Positions 1-6,506 of a DNA stretch of 8,233 bases are shown piece by piece. The notes beneath the pieces were generated by a model that was given only the letters and a program-made list of their open reading frames with translations, searched no databases and was not told where the DNA came from. Source of the DNA: an uncultured Collinsella sp. (lineage in GTDB: Bacteria > Actinomycetota > Coriobacteriia > Coriobacteriales > Coriobacteriaceae); NCBI GenBank assembly GCA_902489295.1, contig CABTZM010000090.1:1-8233 (forward strand). The letters are read 5' to 3'. The first letter of the stretch is position 1, and every line of letters starts with the position of its first letter. Made by a program: the position numbers and the translations under genes.

Positions 1-10
1 CATTTAGGAA

Positions 11-28
11 CTATTCCACCGCAACTTA
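11..28. repeat. Repeat core upstream of the ATPase module
   Basis: The stretch CTATTCCACCGCAACTTA recurs after the ATPase gene. Bases 11-26 match 1518-1533 exactly in inverted orientation, and bases 17-28 match 1575-1586 exactly in direct orientation. The ATPase gene and its promoter array are therefore bracketed by the same short core. The start of the window (TTTAGGAAC, 3-11) also resembles TTTAAGAAC at the far end (8211-8219), which suggests that this is the edge of a longer dispersed repeat cut by the window. Confidence 0.6.
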
Positions 29-37
29 GGTTGGTGT

Positions 38-129
38 TCCCACATTTTCCGATGGAAAAACGTGGTTGTCTCCCACATTTTCTGATGGAAAAACGTGGTT
101 TACTCCCACATTTTTCGATGGAAACGCCC
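38..129. repeat. Three tandem 33-bp palindromic repeats
   Basis: Three copies start at 38, 71 and 104, a strict 33-bp period. Copies 1 and 2 share a 30-bp unit with one difference (C/T at 50 versus 83), followed by three variable bases. Copy 3 keeps the left half and centre but diverges after GGAAACG. Each unit is a near-perfect inverted repeat: CCACATTTTCC, a GAT centre, then GGAAAAACGTGG. The third copy ends ten bases before a likely -10 box at 139-144, so it covers the -35 region of the ATPase promoter. Position and phasing fit an operator array or a palindromic repeat family; the sequence alone does not decide which. Confidence 0.85.
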
Positions 130-138
130 AAATGGCCT

Positions 139-144
139 TATACT
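139..144 (+). promoter_or_regulatory. Likely -10 box of the DUF4143 ATPase gene
   Basis: TATACT matches the sigma-70 type -10 consensus at five of six positions and lies 24 bases before the ATG. No good -35 hexamer is seen 16-19 bases upstream, where the third palindromic repeat lies. Transcription may therefore depend on, or be blocked by, a protein bound to that repeat. The ribosome binding site GGAGG follows at 159-163. Confidence 0.4.
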
Positions 145-167
145 AGCCGAGAGGGTTGGGAGGCAAT

Positions 168-1469
168 ATGCAGCGACAGCTTATGAGTGAACTTATCGCT
201 TGGAAATCAAGGGCGAATCGCAAACCTCTCTTGCTTAAGGGAGCCCGCCAGACAGGAAAGACTTGGCTTCTTAACGAATTCGCAAGCCAGCAGTATCGAA
301 ACGTCATTCGTTTTGACTTTATGCTCGAGCCGAGCACACGCTCGCTGTTCGATGGGAACCTCGACCCCAAGCGCATCATCTCCCAGATAGAACTCCTACG
401 TGGCCAAACCGTAACGCCGGAAGACACGCTCATCATCTTCGACGAGATCCAAGAGGAACCACGCGGGATCACCTCACTCAAGTACTTCAACGAACTTGCA
501 CCCGAATACCACATCGTGGCAGCCGGTTCCTATATGAGCCTCGCGCTCCGACGCGAAAACGAGTCATTTCCCGTCGGTAAAATCGACCAGCTCACCATGC
601 GTCCCATGGGGTTTGCCGAATTCGTTCGTGCCGTCGACGGCGGCCCGCTCGCCGACGCCGTCCTTGCCGCAGACATGAACCTTCTGGCAAACGTTACCGA
701 AAAGCTCGAGCACTTGCTCAAGGAATACCTTGTTGTCGGCGGTATGCCCGAAGTTGTCTCCGCTTTCGCCGAGACACGCGATTTCATCGAAGCCCGAAGG
801 CTTCAGCAGCAAATCATCGAGGCTTACGAATCCGATTTTGGCAAACATGCACCCGCCCGCATCGTCGAGCGCATGAGGTTGGTTTGGAAATCCCTTCCCG
901 GCCAGCTTGCAAAGGAGAACAAGAAGTTTGTCTATGGCGCCCTTCGTCCCGGAGCGCGCGCACGCGATTTCGAGGAAAGCCTCCAGTGGCTCACGGACTA
1001 CGGAATCGTTCATAAGGTGCCACGTGTCTCCGCTCTAAAGGCGCCGCTCTCGAGCTATGAAGACCTCTCGGGCTTCAAACTGTTCTGCATCGACACCGGC
1101 ATCCTCGGAGCGCTCTCCGGTCTCTCTCCGGCCATCGTTCTTAACGGATCCGCTGTTTTTACCGAGTTCAAAGGTTCGCTGACCGAACAATACGTCGCGC
1201 AGGAGCTTTTGCTCCAGGACAAAACTCCCGCGTATTGGTCCTCTACCTCCGGCAATGCCGAAACCGACTTTGCCATCGACCATGCGGGAACCGTGCTTCC
1301 GCTTGAGGTCAAGGCGGCAGAGAACCTTAAAGCGAAGAGTCTGAAAATAGCCTGCGAAAAATTCAAACTCGAGCGTTGCGTGAGGAGCTCCCTGGCGGCA
1401 TATAGAGACGAGGGCATGCTCATCAATATTCCGCTTTGGGAGATTGGGCAGATCGACAAGCTGGCATAG
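168..1469 (+). CDS. AAA ATPase with C-terminal DUF4143 domain
   Basis: This 433-residue protein has the layout of the DUF4143 ATPases. The N-terminal AAA domain shows Walker A GARQTGKT (25-32), Walker B LIIFDEIQ (88-95) and the family signature AAGSYMSLAL...SFPVGKI (118-139), followed by the PMGFAEF segment (146-152). The C-terminal DUF4143 part resembles a PD-(D/E)XK nuclease fold, with E340, E346, D367 (ETDF) and E380-x-K382 (LEVKA) as candidate core residues. The family is widespread and multi-copy in gut bacteria, but its biological role is not established. A TTG at 156 is in frame, but the ATG at 168 is preferred because GGAGG (159-163) lies four bases before it. The frame is intact to a TAG stop. 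It is the only gene of the module, on the opposite strand to the convergent ppx, and by eye it is less GC-rich than its neighbours. Confidence is high for the family and low for any function. Confidence 0.92.
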   Translation: MQRQLMSELIAWKSRANRKPLLLKGARQTGKTWLLNEFASQQYRNVIRFDFMLEPSTRSLFDGNLDPKRIISQIELLRGQTVTPEDTLIIFDEIQEEPRGITSLKYFNELAPEYHIVAAGSYMSLALRRENESFPVGKIDQLTMRPMGFAEFVRAVDGGPLADAVLAADMNLLANVTEKLEHLLKEYLVVGGMPEVVSAFAETRDFIEARRLQQQIIEAYESDFGKHAPARIVERMRLVWKSLPGQLAKENKKFVYGALRPGARARDFEESLQWLTDYGIVHKVPRVSALKAPLSSYEDLSGFKLFCIDTGILGALSGLSPAIVLNGSAVFTEFKGSLTEQYVAQELLLQDKTPAYWSSTSGNAETDFAIDHAGTVLPLEVKAAENLKAKSLKIACEKFKLERCVRSSLAAYRDEGMLINIPLWEIGQIDKLA

Positions 1470-1475
1470 GCGCTG

Positions 1476-1503
1476 TGGGGACGCCCCGCAAGGACTGTCC
1501 CCA
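1476..1503. repeat. Small GC-rich hairpin after the ATPase gene
   Basis: TGGGGAC (1476-1482) and GTCCCCA (1497-1503) form a perfect 7-bp stem around a 14-base loop, starting six bases after the ATPase stop. There is no T-tract, so it is not a standard intrinsic terminator. TGGGGACG (1476-1483) recurs in inverted orientation as CGTCCCCA at 8219-8226, at the other end of the window, which suggests a dispersed repeat motif. Confidence 0.5.
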
Positions 1504-1517
1504 GGTGCCGGCTGTTG

Positions 1518-1584
1518 AGTTGCGGTGGAATAGGGACTGTTTGGTGCCCGAAAGGGCGATTGTAGTCCGTATTTCACCGCAACT
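1518..1584. repeat. Long hairpin with inner GAAA tetraloop
   Basis: The 21-base arms 1518-1538 and 1564-1584 pair at 19 of 21 positions. Inside them sits a perfect GCCC-GAAA-GGGC stem-loop (1546-1557), a GNRA-type tetraloop. The element fills the gap between the convergent ATPase and ppx genes and ends three bases before the ppx stop codon. Neither strand has a clear T-tract after the stem, so it looks more like a REP/MITE-type palindrome that may protect or end both transcripts. Both arms carry the repeat core also found at 11-28. Confidence 0.7.
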
Positions 1585-1587
1585 TAT

Positions 1588-2589
1588 TTAGAGGGCGCTG
1601 AGGCTGGGGGTCCAGGCGATGGTGGGAGTCGCGCCGTCGAGAACCTCGTTGATGGTGGCGACCATGCCAGCGAGTAGGCTGTTCTCGCTTACGGTGAGCG
1701 CATCGTAGCCACCGGCGCGCATGAGCTCGCGAATCACCACGGCACCTGCCAGGATCACGCCCGCGCGCTTGGGTTGCACGCCTGGCAACGCGGCAATGCT
1801 CTCCACGTCCAGCGTGAACATGCGCTCGATAGCGGCAGAAATCTGTTCCATCGAAAGCTCGCGCAGGTGCACAAAGCTCGAGTCGTACGGCTCCAGCTCG
1901 TGGACCAGCGCCACGAGTGTGGTGACGGTACCGCCCACCGCGACCAAGCGCTCGGCGCGCTCAAAGTCGACAGGCAGGCTCTCAAAATAGCCCGTAAACT
2001 GCTTGTTTGCCCAGCCAGCAGCAGCTGCAAGCTCGTCCGTCGACGGCGGCAGTGCCGAGAAAAACCGCTCGGTCACGCGGCGGCAACCGATGTCCAGCGA
2101 GCGCGTTCCCTCCAGAGCAAAGATACCGCGCTCCGGTGCATAGACGCCCGTCGCGAGCTCCGTGGATCCGCCGCCCGAATCGGCAACGATGATGCGCTCG
2201 CCGGCAAAGTCGTGCGCCACGCCAAAAAACGTCAGGCGCGCCTCGACCTCGCCCGGAATTACCTGTGGCTCAAGCCCCAGATCGCGCAGGCCGTCCAACA
2301 GCAGCGCGGCATTGGACGCATCGCGCGCGGCGCTCGTGCACGTGGTGCAGACGCACGCGGCCCCAAAGGCACGGGCCTCGTCCACAAACATCCGGCACGC
2401 AGCGAGCACGCGCTCAACGGCCGCCTCGCAAAAGCGCCCCGTCGCGTCGACGCCCTCGCCCAAGTCGGTAATCTCGGTATGCTTGGACGATTCCACGATC
2501 GCCCCGCCCTCGACCTGGGCCAACACCAGGCGCGACGACACCGTTCCCAGGTCGATCGCGGCTACCTTATAGCGTTTGCAATTTGTCAT
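1588..2589 (-). CDS. ppx: Ppx/GppA family phosphatase
   Basis: This 333-residue protein belongs to the exopolyphosphatase / guanosine pentaphosphate phosphatase family, cytosolic enzymes that remove terminal phosphate from polyphosphate or convert pppGpp to ppGpp. It has the actin-like ASKHA fold. Visible motifs are the first phosphate loop AIDLGTVSSRL (11-21), the SAARDASN motif (86-93), PGEVEAR (112-118) holding the usual catalytic acidic position, the second loop DSGGGSTEL (137-145), SLDIGCRRVTERF (164-176) and VGGTVTTL (218-225). The length fits the short two-domain form without the C-terminal HD-like part of E. coli Ppx. Two usual residues differ: N to V in the first loop, and the middle E of the usual GEEEA is V. 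It starts 20 bases after the divIC-like stop, with a GGAGGGGAG ribosome binding site between, so the two are co-transcribed. Polyphosphate versus pppGpp preference cannot be read from the sequence. Confidence 0.92.
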   Translation of the reverse strand: MTNCKRYKVAAIDLGTVSSRLVLAQVEGGAIVESSKHTEITDLGEGVDATGRFCEAAVERVLAACRMFVDEARAFGAACVCTTCTSAARDASNAALLLDGLRDLGLEPQVIPGEVEARLTFFGVAHDFAGERIIVADSGGGSTELATGVYAPERGIFALEGTRSLDIGCRRVTERFFSALPPSTDELAAAAGWANKQFTGYFESLPVDFERAERLVAVGGTVTTLVALVHELEPYDSSFVHLRELSMEQISAAIERMFTLDVESIAALPGVQPKRAGVILAGAVVIRELMRAGGYDALTVSENSLLAGMVATINEVLDGATPTIAWTPSLSAL

Positions 2590-2609
2590 TGCGGGCTCCC
2601 CTCCGGGCG

Positions 2610-3371
2610 CTATTTGCCGTTGGACACGACCGTCTGGCCCTCGACGCCGTTAAACCCAAACAGCATGTCGAGCGCTTGGATGTACCACGGCGCGTCCTTA
2701 CCGACTTCTTCGATTTCCTTGGCAACTTCGCTGGCCTTCTTGGCGTTCGACGACTTCTGGCTCGACGAGGCATCCGAATCGCCGTCCAGGCCCTGCACTT
2801 CAATCCTCTTCTCGCCGGGCATCACCAGGCCCAGGTCCTCGGATGCCGCGTCCTTGATACCCTCCTCCGAGAGCAGCTTGTCGACGCTTTTTTGCAGCTC
2901 ATCATTGTATTGCTGGCGAATCTCGACCTGCTTGGCCAAGATATCGCTCGAACGCTTTGCCACGTACAGGTCGCGCACGGGGAAATACAGGCTCACGAGC
3001 ACCAGGGCAACGACGATGCCGATGAATAGCCCTCGCTGAGGACCGTGGGTAAAGTCGTAGATCGCCTTGACCACCGCGTTGTCGTTGGCGTAGTGCATAA
3101 AGTCCGAGCCCGAAAGACGGTTCGAGGGCCTGCTCGACCCATCATGCGTTTGAGCCGACGAGCGCTGAGCATGCGACGAACGTGCTGGGCGCACTGGTCC
3201 ATCTGTCGAAGTATTCACTTGAGCATTGGGGCGCGAGGTACTTGTCGGGCGCTGCATGGAGCGGTCGGCGCCGGCGTAGGCGGACCCACCGAGCTGCACC
3301 GTGCGCGCACGGCGAGGCGACGGCTCACGCGAACCGGCGGAATAGTACCTGTTGTCGTAAATCTGATCCAT
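2610..3371 (-). CDS. DivIC/FtsB-like septum formation protein
   Basis: This 253-residue single-pass membrane protein has the plan of actinobacterial FtsB/DivIC proteins. A long, Ser/Arg/Pro-rich and probably disordered cytoplasmic N-terminus (about 1-98) is followed by a membrane helix (about 114-130), then a short extracytoplasmic coiled coil (about 136-168). The family tail, an E-x-A-x-x-x-L-G-x-V-x-P-G-E pattern, reads ASEDLGLVMPGE (176-187). The Ser/Lys-rich C-terminal extension (about 196-253) is not recognised. The family bridges FtsL and FtsQ and helps activate septal wall synthesis. The ATG at 3371 was chosen because an upstream in-frame start at 3497 would read through the eno terminator hairpin; the ribosome binding site here is weak (AAGG). 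Placement between eno and ppx is the actinobacterial arrangement and supports the call. FtsB versus DivIC naming is arbitrary at this similarity. Confidence 0.85.
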   Translation of the reverse strand: MDQIYDNRYYSAGSREPSPRRARTVQLGGSAYAGADRSMQRPTSTSRPNAQVNTSTDGPVRPARSSHAQRSSAQTHDGSSRPSNRLSGSDFMHYANDNAVVKAIYDFTHGPQRGLFIGIVVALVLVSLYFPVRDLYVAKRSSDILAKQVEIRQQYNDELQKSVDKLLSEEGIKDAASEDLGLVMPGEKRIEVQGLDGDSDASSSQKSSNAKKASEVAKEIEEVGKDAPWYIQALDMLFGFNGVEGQTVVSNGK

Positions 3372-3414
3372 GTGCGCCTTGTGCGGTTGAGGTTTGTTTG
3401 CGCTAAGTCCTTTA

Positions 3415-3420
3415 GTTATA
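3415..3420 (-). promoter_or_regulatory. Likely -10 box of the divIC-ppx operon
   Basis: Read on the minus strand, TATAAC lies 43 bases before the divIC-like start and downstream of the eno terminator, where a new promoter is needed. It matches the -10 consensus at five of six positions. No convincing -35 box is seen upstream, so the assignment is tentative. Confidence 0.35.
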
Positions 3421-3462
3421 GCACGAGCGCCCGCACCGCCTTCGCCAGCCTTTGCTCGACAT

Positions 3463-3494
3463 AAAAAAGGCGCTGAGCCATATGGCCCAGCGCC
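3463..3494 (-). terminator. Intrinsic terminator of eno
   Basis: On the minus strand, GGCGCTG (3494-3488) pairs with CAGCGCC (3475-3469). One mismatch follows, then an inner GCCATATGGC palindrome (3477-3486). Six T residues follow directly (3468-3463). It lies 64 bases after the enolase stop codon and separates eno from the divIC-ppx operon. Confidence 0.9.
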
Positions 3495-3558
3495 CAATGG
3501 CGGCCATCAGAAGTGGAACGGAGCCGAGTCAACCCCGCTCCCCGCGTGCACCACTTGT

Positions 3559-4848
3559 TTAGCGAATGTTGTAAAACGCTGCCTTGCCGGCGTAGCGCGC
3601 ACTGCCCTCGAGCTCGTCCTCGATGCGAATGAGCTGGTTGTACTTGGCGATACGGTCGCTGCGGCACGGGGCGCCCGACTTGATCTGGCCGGCGTTGACG
3701 CCCACGACCAGGTCGGCGATCGTGGAGTCCTCGGTCTCGCCGGAACGGTGGCTCACGATGCAGGCGTAACCAGCCTCCTTGGCGGTCTCGATGGCCTCGA
3801 GCGACTCGGTGAGTGTGCCGATCTGGTTGACCTTGACCAGGATCGCGTTGGCGGCGCCCAGCTCGATGCCCTTCTTGAGGCGCTCGGTGTTAGTGACGAA
3901 CAGGTCGTCACCCACCAGCTGCACCTTGTTGCCAATGCGGCGGGTAAGCTCGACCCATCCGCCCCAGTCCTCCTCGGCCATGCCGTCCTCGATGGAGATG
4001 ATGGGATAGGTGTCGACGAGCTTCTCCCAGTAATCGACCATCTGAGCGCTCGTATACTCAACGCCCTCGCCCTTGAGCTCGTACATGCCGGTCTCGGCGT
4101 TGTAGAACTCGGTCGAGGCCGGGTCCATGGCGTACATGAAGTCGACGCCGGGCTTAAAGCCGGCCTTCTCCACGGCCTTGGTGATGTACTCGAACGGCTC
4201 GGCATTGGTCTTGAGGTTGGGCGCAAAGCCGCCCTCGTCGCCCACGCCGCCGCCCAGGCCGGCCTCGTGCAGCACGCCCTTGAGGGTGTGGTAGACCTCA
4301 GCGCACCAACGCAGGCCCTCGGCAAAGCTCGGGGCGCCCACCGGCATGATCATAAACTCCTGGAAGTCAACGTTATTGTCGGCATGCACGCCGCCGTTGA
4401 GGATGTTCATCATGGGCGTGGGCAGCAGATGGGCGTTGACGCCGCCCAGGTACTGGTACAGTGACAGGCCCGCCGACTCGGCAGCGGCGCGGGCGACGGC
4501 CAGCGACACGCCCAGGATGGCGTTGGCACCGAGCTTGGTCTTGTTGGGGGTACCGTCCGCGGCAATCAGCGCGGCATCGACGGCGCGCTGGTCGAAGGCG
4601 TCGAGGCCCACGACGGCGTTAGCGCACTCGTTGTTGACATGCTCGACGGCCTGCGAAACGCCCTTGCCCAGGTAGCGGCCCTTGTCGCCATCGCGCAGCT
4701 CGCAGGCCTCAAAGGCGCCGGTCGAAGCACCCGAAGGCACCATTGCGCGGCCAAAGCTGCCGTCCTCGAGCACGACCTCGACCTCGACGGTGGGATTGCC
4801 GCGACTGTCGAGCACCTCGCGACCGTAGACGTCCAAAATATCGCTCAT
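3559..4848 (-). CDS. eno: Enolase (phosphopyruvate hydratase)
   Basis: Enolase converts 2-phosphoglycerate to phosphoenolpyruvate in glycolysis and gluconeogenesis; it is a Mg-dependent cytosolic enzyme. The 429-residue length is typical for bacteria. All key parts are visible: DSRGNPTVEV (14-23), the mobile loop SGASTG (39-44), E164 in FQEFMI, the catalytic acid in GDEGGFAP (E205), the metal ligands D242 (MDPAS), E287 (SIEDG) and D314 (VGDDLF), the catalytic base K339 (KVNQIGT), SHRSGETED (366-374, H367) and K390 (IKSGAP). The start is fixed by the conserved N-terminus and by GGGAG five bases upstream. It appears to be transcribed alone: a terminator after mazG lies upstream and its own terminator lies downstream. 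The usual GAPSRSER segment reads GAPCRSDR, a mild variation away from the catalytic residues. Confidence 0.99.
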   Translation of the reverse strand: MSDILDVYGREVLDSRGNPTVEVEVVLEDGSFGRAMVPSGASTGAFEACELRDGDKGRYLGKGVSQAVEHVNNECANAVVGLDAFDQRAVDAALIAADGTPNKTKLGANAILGVSLAVARAAAESAGLSLYQYLGGVNAHLLPTPMMNILNGGVHADNNVDFQEFMIMPVGAPSFAEGLRWCAEVYHTLKGVLHEAGLGGGVGDEGGFAPNLKTNAEPFEYITKAVEKAGFKPGVDFMYAMDPASTEFYNAETGMYELKGEGVEYTSAQMVDYWEKLVDTYPIISIEDGMAEEDWGGWVELTRRIGNKVQLVGDDLFVTNTERLKKGIELGAANAILVKVNQIGTLTESLEAIETAKEAGYACIVSHRSGETEDSTIADLVVGVNAGQIKSGAPCRSDRIAKYNQLIRIEDELEGSARYAGKAAFYNIR

Positions 4849-4985
4849 GTTGTCTCCCTCTCACTTGGAAACGTAGTGGATGCAAGCGACCGGCTGACCG
4901 TGCACCATCGGTGCGTCTCCGTAAGTTAGCCATGTCGCACTTTTTGCATTATGCCCTAAGTTAGCCGAGGGATACACTTGATTTT
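4849..4985 (-). promoter_or_regulatory. eno upstream region with paired TAAGTTAGCC sites
   Basis: The gap between the mazG terminator and eno must hold the eno promoter. On the minus strand CATAAT (4953-4948) is a plausible -10 box, five of six to consensus, without a clear -35. The decamer TAAGTTAGCC occurs twice on the + strand, at 4922-4931 and 4957-4966, 35 bases apart and on either side of that box. A short hairpin, GCACC-ATC-GGTGC (4902-4914), would lie in the leader. The paired sites look like binding sites for a regulator. GTTAGCC also occurs in DtxR-type iron boxes, but the second half-site is missing, so no regulator is named. Confidence 0.4.
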
Positions 4986-5033
4986 CGAAAAATTTAGCGG
5001 GAACGATGAGGCGTGTCAGCCCGTCGTTCCCGC
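4986..5033 (-). terminator. Intrinsic terminator after mazG
   Basis: On the minus strand, GCGGGAACGA (5033-5024) and TCGTTCCCGC (5006-4997) form a perfect 10-bp stem with a 17-base loop, starting five bases after the mazG stop. A T-rich run follows (TAAATTTTT, 4996-4988). This ends the larC2 - yfcE-like - mazG operon. Confidence 0.88.
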
Positions 5034-5037
5034 AGTC

Positions 5038-5898
5038 TTACTCCTCCGCCTTTGCGGCATCCCACAGGTCGTTGAGGCCGTGGGTCGAAAGCTCGGCAAG
5101 ATCCACGTGAGCATCGGCCGCCATCTGCTCCATCGCGGCCCAGCGACGGCGGAACTTTGCCGTGCTGGCACGAAGGGCGCTCTCGGCGTCAATGCCCTCC
5201 TTGCGCGCAACGTTGACCAGGGCAAAGAGCAGGTCGCCAAACTCCATCTCGCGCTCGGGCGAGCCGGGAGCCTCGGCCTCAAACTCGGCACGTTCCTCGG
5301 CGACCTCGTCCCACACGTCCTGGACCGTCTCCCACTCAAAGCCCACGGCAGCTGCCTTGCGCGACACCTTCTGCGCCTGCATCAGCGCCGGCAGATGCGT
5401 GGGCACGCCGTCAAGCAGGCCCTCGGGCGCAGCCTCGCCTGCCGTCACGGCCTTGTCCTTGGCGGCCTTCTCGGCAAGCTTGACCTCATCCCAAATCTTG
5501 AGTACCTCGTCGGAGTTGTCGGCATCCGCATCGCCAAACACGTGTGGGTGGCGGCGGATGAGCTTGGCGTCGATATCGCGTGCCACGTCGGCCAGCGTAA
5601 ACTCGCCGGCATCCGCCGCAATTTGCGCATGCAGCACCACCTGCATGAGCACATCGCCCAGCTCCTCGCGCAGATGCGCCGCGTCGTCCGCCTCGATGCA
5701 ATCGAGCGCCTCGTAGGCTTCCTCGATCATGTTCTTGCCAATGCTGCGGTGCGTCTGTTCGCGGTCCCACGGGCAGCCATCGGGCTGACGCAGACGCCAG
5801 ATGGTCTGCACCAGATGCTGCAGCTCGGCCGACGCGTCGACCAGCGTGGACAGATCGCGCGAGCCCTCGGCATTTTGCTGAGCCATGTGCTGCGCCAT
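5038..5898 (-). CDS. mazG: MazG nucleoside triphosphate pyrophosphohydrolase
   Basis: MazG cleaves NTPs and dNTPs to monophosphates and pyrophosphate; it is linked to clearing abnormal nucleotides and, in E. coli, to lowering ppGpp during starvation. This 286-residue copy has the usual two tandem all-alpha MazG domains. The first carries CPWDREQTH (42-50), the EEAYE metal-binding motif (59-63) and REELGDVLMQVVLHAQ (77-92). The second carries an acidic helix DEVAEERAEFE (197-207) and EFGDLLFALVN (219-229). The ATG at 5898 was chosen over an upstream in-frame start because of a strong GGAGGAGGA site, which lies inside the end of the upstream gene. Only two bases separate it from that gene's stop, which implies translational coupling. 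In Actinobacteria mazG commonly lies just upstream of eno, as here. Family call very secure. Confidence 0.96.
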   Translation of the reverse strand: MAQHMAQQNAEGSRDLSTLVDASAELQHLVQTIWRLRQPDGCPWDREQTHRSIGKNMIEEAYEALDCIEADDAAHLREELGDVLMQVVLHAQIAADAGEFTLADVARDIDAKLIRRHPHVFGDADADNSDEVLKIWDEVKLAEKAAKDKAVTAGEAAPEGLLDGVPTHLPALMQAQKVSRKAAAVGFEWETVQDVWDEVAEERAEFEAEAPGSPEREMEFGDLLFALVNVARKEGIDAESALRASTAKFRRRWAAMEQMAADAHVDLAELSTHGLNDLWDAAKAEE

Positions 5899-5900
5899 GG

Positions 5901-6449
5901 TTATTCCTCCTCCAGGATCACGTGGCGGAACGCACCGCCCTCGTAGATGCCGTAGCTGTGCGTGCCGTCCTTGGGGATGCTCACGCTGCCGGGGTTGAAG
6001 AGCCACAGGCCCGGGTGCGCCTCGCTTGCCTCGTTAACCTTGATGTGCGTGTGACCGTAGACGAGCGCGGAGCCCTCGGGCAACGCGGGCGCGTGGTCGA
6101 CGCTGTTGTGCATGCCGGCGCCAAAGACGTGGCCGTGCGTCAGGAACAGCTCGCGGCCGGTCTCGTCGAACAGCGTGGCGTAGTCGGCCATGACGGGGAA
6201 GTCGAGCACCATCTGGTCGACCTCGGCATCGCAGTTGCCGCGTACCGCGATGATGCGGTCGGCCAGGGCGTTGAGCAGCGGGATTACGCGCTTGGGGGCG
6301 TAATCGCGCGGCAGGTCGTTGCGCGGACCGTGGTAGAGCAGGTCGCCCAGCAGGACGATGCGGTCGGGCTGCTCGGACTCGATGGCGGCGACCAGGCGCT
6401 CGGCCCAATATGCAGAGCCGTGGATGTCGGAGGCGATGAGGTATTTCAT
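5901..6449 (-). CDS. yfcE: YfcE-like metallophosphoesterase
   Basis: This 182-residue protein is close in length and motif pattern to E. coli YfcE (184 residues), a Mn-dependent phosphodiesterase of the calcineurin-like superfamily, active on artificial diesters and with no settled natural substrate. All metal-binding blocks are present in order: SDIHG (7-11; D8, H10), GDLLYHGPRN (35-44), GNCDAEVD (71-78), THGH (104-107) and GHTH (132-135), followed by NPGSVSIPK (152-160). There is no signal peptide, so it is cytosolic. The ATG at 6449 is supported by AAAGGA six bases upstream and by the family's usual MK(Y/L) start; an earlier in-frame ATG at 6488 has no such support. It sits between larC2 (57-base gap) and mazG (2-base gap) in one operon. 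The exact substrate remains unknown. Confidence 0.93.
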   Translation of the reverse strand: MKYLIASDIHGSAYWAERLVAAIESEQPDRIVLLGDLLYHGPRNDLPRDYAPKRVIPLLNALADRIIAVRGNCDAEVDQMVLDFPVMADYATLFDETGRELFLTHGHVFGAGMHNSVDHAPALPEGSALVYGHTHIKVNEASEAHPGLWLFNPGSVSIPKDGTHSYGIYEGGAFRHVILEEE

Positions 6450-6506
6450 GGGGGATCCTTTCGGGATGGGGTTAATGCGGCTGGGCACGGGATGTCGCCG
6501 GCCGCG

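Noticed and set aside
38..129. Possible CRISPR array
   Set aside because: The period is 33 bp with only three non-repeated bases between 30-bp units, so there is no room for spacers, and no cas gene is present.
156..167. TTG start of the DUF4143 ATPase
   Set aside because: The ribosome binding site GGAGG lies inside this extension and is correctly spaced for the ATG at 168.
1774..3039. 421-codon + strand open frame opposite ppx and the divIC-like gene
   Set aside because: It runs across two well-supported genes on the other strand and has no family motifs; a shadow frame.
3372..3497. N-terminally extended divIC-like start at 3497
   Set aside because: The extension would be translated from the eno terminator hairpin and T-tract and across the likely promoter; the extra residues look unlike a real N-terminus.
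3394..4464. Long + strand open frame opposite eno
   Set aside because: It is the antisense shadow of enolase; GC-rich codons leave few stops in this frame, and the product resembles no family I recognise.
4978..5946. + strand open frame opposite mazG
   Set aside because: Antisense shadow of a gene with complete MazG motifs.
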